64,000 nt of DNA. It comes from SMWC01 sp045561055. Its GTDB lineage: Bacteria > Pseudomonadota > Gammaproteobacteria > Steroidobacterales > Rariloculaceae. How positions within the stretch are numbered: position 1 is the stretch's first letter; each line of letters opens with the position of its first letter. The translations under genes were made by a program, and so were the position numbers. Positions 25,362-34,276 of this stretch are shown here, piece after piece. The notes under the pieces were generated by a model, which ran no database searches, was not told where the DNA came from, and worked only from the letters and a program-made list of their open reading frames with translations. The DNA lies in the NCBI GenBank assembly GCA_045561055.1, contig JBJKYL010000010.1:248001-312000 (forward strand). Direction: 5' to 3'.

Positions 25362-25709
25362 CCAGCCGGCCATAAAGGCCGTTCCGCCTATAGGTGCAAC
25401 CGCTTCTACGATTGCTGGTGCGCCAAAGCTTGTTGCGTAAATTGATCCGCAAAACAGAACAATTCCGGCTATTAGTAGCCAGCCCGATAAGGCTATCAAC
25501 CTCGAATCAGGGTACTTTGCCGCTATAAGTGTCGTGCCGATCAGTCCGAGACTGTGATAGAACTGATATTGTACGGCCGTCTCATAAGCGCTCCATGCGC
25601 TATCGCTAAAGCTTACTTGCAGGGCATGTGTACCGTAGGCGCCGAGTAATGTGGCTAGTAGCAGACTCAACGCAGCTGAGGCGAGAAAATATCGATTTAC
25701 TATGGTCAT
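25326..25709 (-). CDS. DUF423 membrane protein (YgdD family)
   Basis: Inner-membrane protein of 127 residues with four transmembrane helices. The GAYGTHAL motif near 24 and the strings YHSLGLIG, LLIAGIVLFCGSIYA and APIGGTAFMAGW are the hallmark of the family. Function unknown. Its start lies 53 bases downstream of the intron-bearing tRNA on the same strand. Confidence 0.88.
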   Translation of the reverse strand: MTIVNRYFLASAALSLLLATLLGAYGTHALQVSFSDSAWSAYETAVQYQFYHSLGLIGTTLIAAKYPDSRLIALSGWLLIAGIVLFCGSIYATSFGAPAIVEAVAPIGGTAFMAGWLALTIGVIKTR

Positions 25710-25761
25710 TTGCTAAAAGGTTCCCGTCTATCGCTCCTCGACGGATATCGTCGGGGGTGCC

Positions 25762-26073
25762 TGGTGGGCCCGGTAGGACTCGAACCTACGACCAAGGGAT
25801 TCACTTTATCCTGCCGTTTCCGGTAGGAGTGGACTATCTCTTCACCCTCAAGTTGCCTTGTTAGGGTGCGGGACGCTCTAGCCTGTTATTAAGAGCACTA
25901 AAGCTCCCAGGTAGTCTCTGCACCTTTTGGCGGTGTACCGCCAACTTGGCTCAGGATTGCCGGCGAAGTATCGCTACGGGTTCCCTGAATTCATCCCGTC
26001 CACTTCGCGCCTTTCGGCGCGAAGGCACCGTTTTTGATGAGTCCCCTGCTCTAACCAACTGAGCTACAGGCCC
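25762..26073 (-). tRNA. ileX: tRNA-Ile(CAU), interrupted by a group I intron in the anticodon loop
   Basis: Exon 1 is 26073-26037 and exon 2 is 25801-25762 on the minus strand; joined, they give a 77-nt cloverleaf with encoded CCA. Acceptor arms are GGGCCTG/CGGGCCC (one T-G pair), D-loop AGTTGGTTA, anticodon stem GGGGA/TCCCT, loop CTCATAA, T-arm GTAGG-TTCGAGT-CCTAC. The anticodon is CAT. The C4-G69 and C5-G68 pairs recognised by TilS, and the ACTCATAATCCCTTGGTCG context, fit the minor isoleucine tRNA (lysidine-modified) and not elongator Met. The split is after position 36, between T36 and A37. Confidence 0.93.
25802..26036 (-). ncRNA. Group I self-splicing intron (235 nt, no ORF) in tRNA-Ile(CAU)
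   Basis: The intron follows a T at the 5' splice site and ends in G (base 25802), as group I chemistry needs. P1 forms between exon CAT plus intron C and GGTG at 26026-26029, with the U-G wobble at the splice site. P2 is a strong hairpin with a GAAA tetraloop (26003-26024). Core strands are recognisable: Q as CAATCCTGAGCCAAG (25945-25959), R as GTGCAGAGACTAC (25911-25923), S as AAGAGATAGTCC (25831-25842). P6 closes with TTGGCGG/CCGCCAA. P9 (25810-25827) has another GAAA loop. Length, site and layout resemble the Azoarcus tRNA-Ile intron (subgroup IC3). No homing endonuclease is encoded. Confidence 0.92.
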
Positions 26074-26204
26074 AGGCGCGGTTATGGTACCACCGTCAGA
26101 GAATATAGGTTGTTACTTTGCTAAATAACGTTAATCTTTTACTGTCGTAGGTGGTCCTGATTAGAAAGGCATTTTTACCCCAATAACGAGAGGATAGTGG
26201 CTCA

Positions 26205-27707
26205 ATGATAGATCAGACAATTCAAGTGATCGGCTTTTTGGCCTACCTGTTCATATTCATGGTCGGTATTGCCATCATTGCTGTGGTGTTACTGTTTGTC
26301 AGCGATGTTACGCAGACGAAGAATGCCGTTCGTAGAAACTTTCCCGTTATCGGGCGTTTCCGCTATCTATTCGAGCGTCTCGGCGAATTCTTCCGACAAT
26401 ATTTTTTTGCGATGGATCGAGAGGAGCTACCGTTCAATCGTGCCGAACGCAATTGGGTAGAAAGAGCTGCTAAGAGCATGGACAGCACTGTCGCGTTTGG
26501 TTCAACGCGTGATCTGCGCCCGGCGGGCACACCGATTTTCGTTAACTGTCCCTATCCCACACTCGAACGTGATATGGCTGAGTCATTACCGATAACGTTC
26601 GGGTCTCAGTGCGCTCACCCCTATACCACAAGCGCTATCTTTAATATTTCGGGGATGAGTTTCGGTGCTATCTCGCGGCCAGCCGTTCAGGCGCTATCGG
26701 TTGGTGCGCGTGATGCAGGTATCTGGCTGAATACTGGTGAGGGCGGGCTGTCGCCCTATCATCTTACGGGTGGCGCTGATATCGTCTTCCAGATTGGAAC
26801 GGCTAAGTATGGTGTGCGTGATGGGAACGGTAATCTATCGGATGACAGTCTCGCTGAGGTTGCCGCACATGGGCAGGTAAAAATGTTCGAGATCAAACTC
26901 AGCCAGGGAGCTAAGCCTGGTAAGGGTGGTATCCTTCCCGGCATAAAGGTAACCGAGGAGATAGCCGCGATCCGGGGGATACCGGCCGGTCAGGATTCGC
27001 TGAGCCCGAACCGTCATCCCGAAGTGGCCAATGTCCACCAATTACTGGATTTCATAGAGCGCGTTCGGCACGCTACGGGCAAGCCGACCGGATTAAAGTC
27101 GGTTATCGGTGCCCAAGAATGGTTAGATGAGTTGTTCGATGAAATCACGCGAAGAGGTATAGATAGTGCGCCGGATTTCATCACGGTGGATAGTGGGGAC
27201 GGGGGTACGGGTGCTGCGCCAATGTCGCTCATGGATAACGTTGGCCTACCGATACGTGAGAGCTTGCCGTTAGTAGTAGATGCCCTCAAAGAACACGGCC
27301 TACGCGAACGGATACGCGTTGTAGCTAGCGGCAAAATGATTACGCCTGCTGAAGCGGCCTGGGCTTTCTGCGCCGGAACCGACTGCGTTGCTTCGGCTCG
27401 TGGTTTCATGTTCGCGCTTGGTTGTATCCAGTCGCTGCAATGCAATCAAAATTGCTGTCCTACGGGAATAACGACGCACAACAAGCGCTTGCAGAAAGGG
27501 TTGGATCCAACAAATAAGGCTGTCCGTGTGAGTCAGTACGCGCAGCGTATGGTTGAGGAGATCGGTATCATTGCTCACTCCTGTGGCGTTAAGGAGCCGC
27601 GTGCGCTACAGCGTATACACTGTCGGCTAGTCACGGGTACAGGGCGATCCGTCTGCTGTAGCGAGCTTCCCCCGAATAGCATCTCCCGCTTTGATCGGAT
27701 GACGTGA
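26205..27707 (+). CDS. FMN-binding glutamate synthase-like protein with N-terminal membrane segment
   Basis: 500-residue protein of the GltB domain 2 family (FMN-binding synthase barrel). Residues 6-35 form a hydrophobic helix (VIGFLAYLFIFMVGIAIIAVVLLFV), so it is membrane-tethered, unlike GltB itself. Barrel signatures are clear: NISGMSFGAISRPAVQALS (about 148), NTGEGGLSPYH (about 176), KLSQGAKPGKGGILPG (about 230) and TVDSGDGGTGAAP (about 327). The iron-sulfur Cys cluster CIQSLQCNQNCCPTG is near 407. The glutaminase domain and GltD partner are absent here. The reaction is unknown; related stand-alone proteins are annotated only as FMN-binding glutamate synthase family. Confidence 0.85.
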   Translation: MIDQTIQVIGFLAYLFIFMVGIAIIAVVLLFVSDVTQTKNAVRRNFPVIGRFRYLFERLGEFFRQYFFAMDREELPFNRAERNWVERAAKSMDSTVAFGSTRDLRPAGTPIFVNCPYPTLERDMAESLPITFGSQCAHPYTTSAIFNISGMSFGAISRPAVQALSVGARDAGIWLNTGEGGLSPYHLTGGADIVFQIGTAKYGVRDGNGNLSDDSLAEVAAHGQVKMFEIKLSQGAKPGKGGILPGIKVTEEIAAIRGIPAGQDSLSPNRHPEVANVHQLLDFIERVRHATGKPTGLKSVIGAQEWLDELFDEITRRGIDSAPDFITVDSGDGGTGAAPMSLMDNVGLPIRESLPLVVDALKEHGLRERIRVVASGKMITPAEAAWAFCAGTDCVASARGFMFALGCIQSLQCNQNCCPTGITTHNKRLQKGLDPTNKAVRVSQYAQRMVEEIGIIAHSCGVKEPRALQRIHCRLVTGTGRSVCCSELPPNSISRFDRMT

Positions 27708-27712
27708 AACTA

Positions 27713-29539
27713 CTATTCTTCCAGTAGGAAACTCCGCAACTGATCTGACCTCGACGGATGGCGTAGTTTGCGCAAGGCTTTGGCTTCTATCTGTCGAATA
27801 CGTTCTCGTGTGACGTCGAATTGTTTGCCGACTTCCTCAAGTGTGTGGTCGGTGTTCATGTCGATACCGAAACGCATTCTTAAGACCTTCGCTTCGCGAG
27901 GCGTTAGTCCGGCAAGAACGGAGTGAGTGCTTTCCTTGAGCCCTTCCGACGTAGCTGAATCTACCGGTGAAGAGACCTCGCCATCCTCGATGAAATCTCC
28001 AAGATGGGAATCTTCGTCGTCTCCTATGGGTGTTTCCATCGAAATTGGTTCTTTGGCGATTTTTAGTACCTTACGTACTTTGTCTTCCGGCATTTCCATT
28101 CGTTCGGCTAGCTCTTCTGGTATGGGCTCGCGACCCATCTCTTGTAGCATCTGGCGGGAGATTCGATTTAACTTGTTAATTGTTTCGATCATGTGCACAG
28201 GGATGCGAATTGTGCGTGCCTGATCTGCAATGGAACGCGTTATTGCTTGACGAATCCACCAGGTTGCGTAGGTTGAGAATTTGTATCCGCGCCTGTATTC
28301 GAACTTGTCGACCGCCTTCATGAGTCCGATGTTGCCCTCTTGAATAAGATCGAGGAACTGTAGTCCGCGGTTTGTATATTTCTTTGCGATTGAGATGACG
28401 AGTCGTAAGTTCGCCTCAACCATCTCTTTCTTGGCCCGGCGTGCTTGTGCTTTACCCATCGAGATCTCGCGATTAAGATCTTTGATCTCACCAATGGAGA
28501 GAAACGTACCAGTTTCCATGCGCCCGAGGCGCTTCTGGCAACGCAGAATATCTTCCTTAAGTTTGGAGAGTTGCGAAGAATGTTTACGCTTCGCGCGAAT
28601 ATGTTTTTCGATCCAACTGAGATTGGTCTCATTAGTGGGGAAGCTAGCAATAAAGTCTTTGCGCGGCATCTTTGCTTTAGTGATACATAGTGCCATGATC
28701 TGGCGTTCCTGGTCGCGGATGCCGTCGATTGCATCTTTGAGTTGGGCTACCATGAGCTCGAATAATTTCGGTGCGAGTTTAAGTTCCATGAATTCTGTGG
28801 TAAGCGGTTCGATAGTTTTTAGGGTCGTTGCATGAGTGATCCCATTCTTCTCTAACGAATTCATGAACTTTTTGTAGAAGCGCTTCACTTTCTTCATGCG
28901 TTTAGCAACTTCTTTCGGATCCGGGCCAAGGTCGACTGGTTTATCCTCACTGGGAGTTGGTTTAGCGTTAGGATTGGCAATTTCTTCGTTCGGGTCGATG
29001 AAGTTCACAATCACGTCTTGCATACGTGTTGTTCCGTCGGTAACGAGCTCGTAGCTGTCGATTAACAACCCGATGGTAGGTGGAAATTGTACGAGCGCCA
29101 TACGAACCCGATTAAGGCCTTCCTCAATACGTTTAGCGATTCGAATTTCGCCTTCGCGTGTCAGTAGTTCGACCGTCCCCATTTCGCGCATGTACATGCG
29201 GACGGGGTCCGTGGTGCGCCCGAATTCACTATCGACGGTCGCGAGTGCGGCAACGGCTTCATCAGCGACATCGTCTACGGTAGAGACAGCGGCGTCTGAT
29301 AGGACTAACGACTCCGCATCCGGCGCCTTCTCGTGCACCGTGATACCCATGTCGTTAATCATGTTGACGATATCCTCGATCTGCTCGGGATCAACAATAT
29401 CGCTCGGAAGATGGTCGTTTACTTCGCTGTACGTTAAATAACCCTGTTCTTTGCCTTTAGCAATAAGTATTTTCAGCTGGGACCGACGCTCGTCTTCACG
29501 AGGCTCTGGTTGGGGTCGAGCTTGGGCAGATCTACTCAT
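27713..29539 (-). CDS. rpoD: RNA polymerase sigma factor RpoD (sigma-70)
   Basis: Primary sigma factor, 608 residues, as in other proteobacteria. Region 1.1 is at the N-terminus (about 20-75), region 1.2 at TDPVRMYMREMGTVELLTREGE (about 112), the non-conserved insert follows, and regions 2-4 are complete: LRLVISIAKKYTNRGLQFLDLIQEGNIGLMKAVDKFEYRRG..FSTYATWWIRQAITRS (about 375-425) and the region 4 helix-turn-helix TLEEVGKQFDVTRERIRQIEAKALRKL (about 565). Last gene of the rpsU-yqeY-dnaG-rpoD block; its end is five bases from the convergent glutamate-synthase-like gene. Confidence 0.97.
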   Translation of the reverse strand: MSRSAQARPQPEPREDERRSQLKILIAKGKEQGYLTYSEVNDHLPSDIVDPEQIEDIVNMINDMGITVHEKAPDAESLVLSDAAVSTVDDVADEAVAALATVDSEFGRTTDPVRMYMREMGTVELLTREGEIRIAKRIEEGLNRVRMALVQFPPTIGLLIDSYELVTDGTTRMQDVIVNFIDPNEEIANPNAKPTPSEDKPVDLGPDPKEVAKRMKKVKRFYKKFMNSLEKNGITHATTLKTIEPLTTEFMELKLAPKLFELMVAQLKDAIDGIRDQERQIMALCITKAKMPRKDFIASFPTNETNLSWIEKHIRAKRKHSSQLSKLKEDILRCQKRLGRMETGTFLSIGEIKDLNREISMGKAQARRAKKEMVEANLRLVISIAKKYTNRGLQFLDLIQEGNIGLMKAVDKFEYRRGYKFSTYATWWIRQAITRSIADQARTIRIPVHMIETINKLNRISRQMLQEMGREPIPEELAERMEMPEDKVRKVLKIAKEPISMETPIGDDEDSHLGDFIEDGEVSSPVDSATSEGLKESTHSVLAGLTPREAKVLRMRFGIDMNTDHTLEEVGKQFDVTRERIRQIEAKALRKLRHPSRSDQLRSFLLEE

Positions 29540-29638
29540 AATATCCTAAACTTCTCCATTCGGATTGAGCGATAAAAAAACGATCTACTATATCTGAACG
29601 TAGTACAGGCTGCTAGATAAAAGTCCTAAAATGTGCGT

Positions 29639-31411
29639 TCAGGTAGCGTCGTCGCCACCCTGATTGGCATAGGTAAGCAATTGAGCATTAATATTAGCCA
29701 GCTCAGCGCGTTGAGCATCGTCCAAGGTGTTACGGTGGAGTATCAGGGCATTTTGGCGGTCGCGCAGACCATGTTCGATGAGTCTTGCCACGTTGTCTCT
29801 TAGTACTGAAGGAGCCGCTTTTTCATCATCTAGTGGCGGTTGGCCTGCCAGTCGGCTAAGGAAGCAGCCTTCTGTATCGTTACGAAAACGTTCCTCTAGT
29901 CCAGCGGTCTTTATTTGCGGGTTGTCTCGTATGACTTTAAGGAGGCGCTGCAACAATTCGATCCCGGGCAATTTTACATTATTAAGATCGTTTACTTGGC
30001 CGAGTTGAGCTGCCGCAGCTGGGTGATGTAGGACGAGTGTGATTGCCTTGCGTACAAGCGGGTTACGTTGCGCGTGCGGTTGCGGCGCGCGGGGCAATGT
30101 TGTTGTCTGTACTGGCACAGTGATTAAAGCCTCGAGACGTTGAGGCTTCAAGCCGACAAGATCTGCGAGTTGGTCTAGCACCAGTTCTCGATAAACACCG
30201 ACGGGTAGTTGCTTTAGTAGCGGTCCGACAAGGCTTGTAAGGCGAGAACGTCCGTCGGCGCTATGGAGATCAACTTGAGTTTGTAACTCCTCGAGCATGA
30301 ACTCCGACAGCTGCTTTGCGCTCAGCAGCAACCCTCGCAGTGCTTCGGCGCCGTTCTCGCGAACAAAGGAGTCAGGGTCTTGCCCTTCCGGTAGTAGTAG
30401 GAACTTCAATTCGACTTTACCGCCAGCATGCGGTAGCGCGGTTTCAAGCGCACGCCACGCAGCCTTGCGTCCGGCACGATCACCATCGAAGCAGAAGATG
30501 ACGCAATCGCTGATGCGCGTCAGCCGACGGATGTGTTCGGCTGTTGTAGCCGTGCCAAGCGTCGCGACCGACGGCTGTACACCATGCTGGCTCAAACTTG
30601 CGACATCTAGATAGCCTTCGACGACAAGAATCTCTTCAGGTTTTCCTCGTGTTTGGAGAGCTTCGTAAAGGCCATAGAGCGCCTGGCTCTTATGAAAGAC
30701 AGGGGTTTCCGGTGAGTTCAAATACTTCGGCTCAGCATTGTCCATAACGCGGCCGCCAAAGCCGATGATGCGGCCACGCGGATCACGGATCGGAAACATT
30801 ATGCGATTTCTGAACCGGTCGTATTCCCGGCCTTGCTTGTTACGTATCACAAGACCGGCATCGCGAAGCTGGGCTATGCGTTGGTCGTTAGTGCCGAGAG
30901 CTTTGAGAATTGTGTCCCATGCTTCGGGAGCGAAACCCATTCCATAGCGGCCCGCTGTCGTGCCGTCTATGCCGCGACGTTTGAGATAAGCGATAGCTTT
31001 TGGCGTTTTGCGCAGCGCTGCACGAAAAAGTTGATCTGCTTCCGCGAGAAGTTTGTATAAAACAGATTCATGGTTCTTGTCGCTATTGTTGCGAGTGACG
31101 GGGACTTCAAGGCCAAGCATTTCCGCTAGCGCCTCAATGGCTTCCACAAAACCAAGCCGCTCGTAACTCATGAGAAAACTGATTGCTGTGCCGTGCTCGC
31201 CACAACCAAAGCAATGATAGAAGCCTTTGTGCGGACTGACCGTGAAAGATGGTGTTTTCTCGTCGTGGAACGGACAGCAGGCTTTATATTCGCGACCCGC
31301 TTTTTTTAATGTGACCCGGTTACCGACGACCTCAACGATATCGGCGCGAGCGATCAAGTCGTCGATGAAAGTCTGCGGAATGCGCCCACTGCTCTTGTTT
31401 TCAAGTACCAC
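29639..31411 (-). CDS. dnaG: DNA primase
   Basis: Synthesises RNA primers at the replication fork. 590 residues. The N-terminal zinc-binding domain is CCPFHDEKTPSFTVSPHKGFYHCFGCGEHG (about 45-75, CHCC type), the TOPRIM domain contains EGYLDVASLSQHGV (about 262) and FCFDGDRAGRKAAW (about 307), and the C-terminal helicase-binding region extends from about 440. Macromolecular-synthesis operon position between yqeY and rpoD. Spacing of 98 bases to rpoD may hold an internal promoter, as in E. coli. Confidence 0.97.
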   Translation of the reverse strand: MVLENKSSGRIPQTFIDDLIARADIVEVVGNRVTLKKAGREYKACCPFHDEKTPSFTVSPHKGFYHCFGCGEHGTAISFLMSYERLGFVEAIEALAEMLGLEVPVTRNNSDKNHESVLYKLLAEADQLFRAALRKTPKAIAYLKRRGIDGTTAGRYGMGFAPEAWDTILKALGTNDQRIAQLRDAGLVIRNKQGREYDRFRNRIMFPIRDPRGRIIGFGGRVMDNAEPKYLNSPETPVFHKSQALYGLYEALQTRGKPEEILVVEGYLDVASLSQHGVQPSVATLGTATTAEHIRRLTRISDCVIFCFDGDRAGRKAAWRALETALPHAGGKVELKFLLLPEGQDPDSFVRENGAEALRGLLLSAKQLSEFMLEELQTQVDLHSADGRSRLTSLVGPLLKQLPVGVYRELVLDQLADLVGLKPQRLEALITVPVQTTTLPRAPQPHAQRNPLVRKAITLVLHHPAAAAQLGQVNDLNNVKLPGIELLQRLLKVIRDNPQIKTAGLEERFRNDTEGCFLSRLAGQPPLDDEKAAPSVLRDNVARLIEHGLRDRQNALILHRNTLDDAQRAELANINAQLLTYANQGGDDAT

Positions 31412-31548
31412 GCGCGTTTTTCTTTTACGTCAAAGGAATCCCTCATCATAGCCGAGAGAACTTCGTTGCGGGAGATGCGGCGCTCATGATTTTTCCGATA
31501 ATCGACTCAGGTACTGTTAGGACGAGGCTAATATCAAACGGTTGAAAT

Positions 31549-32007
31549 CTATCGGATAAGCCGGTTTTTTACGAGTCCGCTGACTTTGCCCATATCGATC
31601 TGTCCAGTCGCACGTTTTTTTAGTTCATCCATGACGCGGCCCATATCTTTTAGCGAGCTTGAGTCCGTGGCCGCAATTGCTTCATTAATAAGTGTGAGAA
31701 CCTCAGATTCGTCAAGTTGTTCCGGAAGGTATTCTTTTAGTATTGCAACCTCTAGTTCTTCCTTAGCGACGAGATCGTGCCGGCTTCCCTGCTTGAAAAG
31801 CGAGATTGAGGCGTTTTGTTGCTTGATCATTTTGCTGATCAGGCTCAAGATCCCATCGTCGGTTAGGTTTTTTCGGGAGTCGACTTCACATTGCTTTATT
31901 GCAGCCATTGTCAAGCGTAGGACGCTCAGGCGCGCTTTGTCGCCGGCACGGAGCGCTGCGTTGGAATCGTTCTGGAGGCGTTCTTTAAGAATCGACGTTG
32001 GAGGCAT
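31549..32007 (-). CDS. yqeY: GatB/YqeY domain-containing protein
   Basis: 152-residue soluble protein homologous to the tRNA-binding tail of GatB. Typical features are LRLTMAAIKQCEVDSRK (about 31), the acidic DDGILSLISKMIKQQNASISLFKQGSRHDL and LKEYLPEQL (about 90). Function is unsettled; an involvement in tRNA-dependent amidation has been proposed. Conserved between rpsU and dnaG in many proteobacteria, as here. Confidence 0.92.
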   Translation of the reverse strand: MPPTSILKERLQNDSNAALRAGDKARLSVLRLTMAAIKQCEVDSRKNLTDDGILSLISKMIKQQNASISLFKQGSRHDLVAKEELEVAILKEYLPEQLDESEVLTLINEAIAATDSSSLKDMGRVMDELKKRATGQIDMGKVSGLVKNRLIR

Positions 32008-32025
32008 GGGAAACTAATCCCGGTA

Positions 32026-32241
32026 TCAGTACATGCGTGCGCGGCGAGTGCCCTGCCTCGAATTTCGCTTAATGTGTCTTTTAACGGCTGCGGCTTTCCT
32101 GCGTTTGCGCTCCTGCGTTGGTTTTTCGTAGAACTCGCGTCGGCGGAGCTCTCTAAGCACCCCAGCTTTCTCGCAGGCACGTTTGAACCGCCGCAGAGCG
32201 GCATCGAAATGCTCAGTTTCTCTTACGCGAACGCTTGGCAT
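32026..32241 (-). CDS. rpsU: 30S ribosomal protein S21
   Basis: Small-subunit protein of 71 residues, first gene of the rpsU-yqeY-dnaG-rpoD operon. Signature VRETEHFDAALRRFKRACEKAGV and the basic ERKRRKAAAVKRHIKR tail are standard. Confidence 0.97.
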   Translation of the reverse strand: MPSVRVRETEHFDAALRRFKRACEKAGVLRELRRREFYEKPTQERKRRKAAAVKRHIKRNSRQGTRRARMY

Positions 32242-32339
32242 AGATGTTTCCTAAGACAAATAGGCCGGCTGACGCCGGCGCTGAATCGGCCGATAATATC
32301 CCTTAGGATTAAGGCTGTAAAGAATTACGAGGAACGGTT

Positions 32340-33365
32340 TTGAAAGTACTAGGAATAGAGACGAGTTGTGATGAGACTGGTATTGCGATCTATGATTCTG
32401 AGAAGGGGCTTGTTGCCGAGGCTCTATATAGTCAGACTGAGATCCATGCGCTTTTCGGTGGAGTCGTGCCCGAGCTTGCTTCACGCGACCATATTGCGCG
32501 CTCGGCACCGCTCGTTTGTCAAGTGGTCGCCGACGCGCAGTTAAAGCTTACGGACCTCGACGCGATTGCCTACACCGCTGGGCCGGGGCTCGTCGGCGCA
32601 CTTTTGGTCGGCGGTTCGTTGGCTGTATCGCTAGCATACGGGCTCGGTATACCTGCAATACCGATACATCATATGGAGGCTCATCTGCTCGTGTCCCGAT
32701 TGGAGGAAGACTCGCCCGAGTTTCCGTTTCTCGCGCTGCTTGTCTCCGGCGGGCACACGATGCTCGTTCAGGTTGGAGGTCTCGGCGACTATCGTACTGT
32801 GGGGAACACCCTTGACGATGCCGCCGGCGAGGCTTTCGATAAAGTTGCTCGCCTTCTGGATCTAACTTATCCGGGTGGTCCGGCGCTGGCGGCGCTTGCA
32901 GAATTAGGTAACAGTAGGGCCTATAAGTTTCCGCGGCCGATGCATGGTCGCGGCCTAGATTTGAGTTTTAGCGGATTGAAGACGGCAGTTCGCCTGAAGA
33001 TAGAGCACGAATTGGAATGCAGTGGTAGCCATGGACTTGATGAGCCGGTGCGAGCGGATATAGCAGCCTCATTTCAGGCTGCTGTTGTAGACTCCCTCGT
33101 AAATAAGTCGGTTGCCGCGATCGAATCGACTCATCTTAAGCAACTCGTCGTAGCAGGCGGCGTTGGTGCGAACAAAGAGTTAAGGCAGCGGCTAAGAGAA
33201 GCGGGAGAGCAGCGGGGCTTTAGAGTTTTTTATCCCCGGCCGGCGTTTTGTACGGACAATGGTGCAATGATCGCGTATGCGGGGTGGTGCCGGCGGGAAA
33301 CCGTCGTGACCGGTGCACCGTGCATCGTGGCCCGCCCGCGGTGGCCGCTTGATGAATTGGGTTAG
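32340..33365 (+). CDS. tsaD: tRNA threonylcarbamoyladenosine transferase TsaD
   Basis: Transfers threonylcarbamoyl to A37 of ANN-decoding tRNAs, including tRNA-Ile. 341 residues. A TTG at 32340 opens the standard sequence MKVLGIETSCDETG, with GGAAC upstream. Metal-binding HHMEAH (about 109), the signature GGHTMLVQV (about 134) and the C-terminal GGVGANKELR and FCTDNGAMIAYAG blocks are all present. Divergent from rpsU by 98 bases, the conserved arrangement. Confidence 0.97.
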   Translation: MKVLGIETSCDETGIAIYDSEKGLVAEALYSQTEIHALFGGVVPELASRDHIARSAPLVCQVVADAQLKLTDLDAIAYTAGPGLVGALLVGGSLAVSLAYGLGIPAIPIHHMEAHLLVSRLEEDSPEFPFLALLVSGGHTMLVQVGGLGDYRTVGNTLDDAAGEAFDKVARLLDLTYPGGPALAALAELGNSRAYKFPRPMHGRGLDLSFSGLKTAVRLKIEHELECSGSHGLDEPVRADIAASFQAAVVDSLVNKSVAAIESTHLKQLVVAGGVGANKELRQRLREAGEQRGFRVFYPRPAFCTDNGAMIAYAGWCRRETVVTGAPCIVARPRWPLDELG

Positions 33366-33376
33366 GATCAATAGGT

Positions 33377-33748
33377 ATGCCTATGGACAAGATTTTCCTT
33401 CGCGAACTCGAGATTGATGCGGTCATCGGTATCTGGGAGTGGGAGAGACAGGTCAAGCAAAAAGTTAGTATTGATCTCGAGATTGGAACTGACGTTCGCG
33501 GCGCAGCACTGACTGATGCCGTTGATGACACAGTCAATTACAAAAATGTTGCGAAGCGGCTCATCGATTTTGTTGGTAATTCGGAGTTCCAACTCGTGGA
33601 GTCGCTTGCTGATGCGGTTGCTGAGATTGTCATTAAGGAATTTAGCGTGTCCTGGTTAAAGTTGTCGGTCGCAAAACCCGGTGCGATACAGGGATCTAAA
33701 ACTGTTGGCATATCTATTGAACGAACGACGGCAGACTACGATGCCTGA
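33377..33748 (+). CDS. folB: Dihydroneopterin aldolase
   Basis: Folate-pathway aldolase/epimerase, 123 residues as usual. The opening DKIFLRELEIDAVIGIWEWERQVKQKV and the catalytic Glu (VESLADAVAEIV, about 75) and Lys (LKLSVAKPGAI, about 101) regions are intact. Start could be MPMDK or MDK two codons on. Overlaps folK by eight bases. Confidence 0.94.
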   Translation: MPMDKIFLRELEIDAVIGIWEWERQVKQKVSIDLEIGTDVRGAALTDAVDDTVNYKNVAKRLIDFVGNSEFQLVESLADAVAEIVIKEFSVSWLKLSVAKPGAIQGSKTVGISIERTTADYDA

Positions 33749-34247
33749 TATTTATGTCGGTGTCGGTAGCAATATCGACCCCGAAGCCAACATCGCGAAA
33801 GCGGTCGAAATGCTGCGAAATGAGTGCGGCGCGATCGAATCGTCAAGCGTCTATAGGAATCCGGCAGTCGGCTTCGTCGGAGATGATTTCTTAAATCTCG
33901 TGCTGCGGTTCCAAAGTTCTATCGATGCGGTCTTGATTGGGCAGCTTCTCGACGATTTCGAGCAACGCGCCGGTCGCGAGCGCACATCGGCCGGATTAGG
34001 TTCTAGGAGTCTGGACCTAGATTTACTCCTATACGGCTCTTTGATCGATGCGTCGCTGCGGTTGCCGCACGAAGATATCCTTAGGTATTCGTTTGTGCTG
34101 TGCCCGCTCGCTGAGCTGGCGCCCACTTTGTCGCATCCAGTTACAGGAATATCTATTGCGGAAAGCTGGGGGGATTTGGCGCAAACGAAACCGCTCCTAA
34201 CAAATATTGGTTCTCCAGCAGACATTGTAGCTGGCGAAAAACCTTAA
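33741..34247 (+). CDS. folK: 2-amino-4-hydroxy-6-hydroxymethyldihydropteridine pyrophosphokinase
   Basis: Transfers pyrophosphate from ATP to the pterin in folate synthesis. Starting at the ATG at 33741, 168 residues (MPDIYVGVGSNIDPEANI). The metal-binding signature SRSLDLDLLLYG is near 90 and PHEDILRYSFVLCPLAEL near 111. The longer frame from 33681 is rejected because it lies inside folB and adds no family sequence. Eight-base overlap with folB. Confidence 0.93.
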   Translation: MPDIYVGVGSNIDPEANIAKAVEMLRNECGAIESSSVYRNPAVGFVGDDFLNLVLRFQSSIDAVLIGQLLDDFEQRAGRERTSAGLGSRSLDLDLLLYGSLIDASLRLPHEDILRYSFVLCPLAELAPTLSHPVTGISIAESWGDLAQTKPLLTNIGSPADIVAGEKP

Positions 34248-34276
34248 ATGATAACTGCGGTGGATTGCTGAGTATG

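Noticed and set aside
25628..25864. 78-codon plus-strand frame crossing the tRNA
   Set aside because: It is the reverse complement of tRNA exon 2 and intron, so an artefact.
25762..26073. Reading the tRNA as a pseudogene or as two unrelated fragments
   Set aside because: Exons join to a full cloverleaf and the insert carries the catalytic core of a group I intron.
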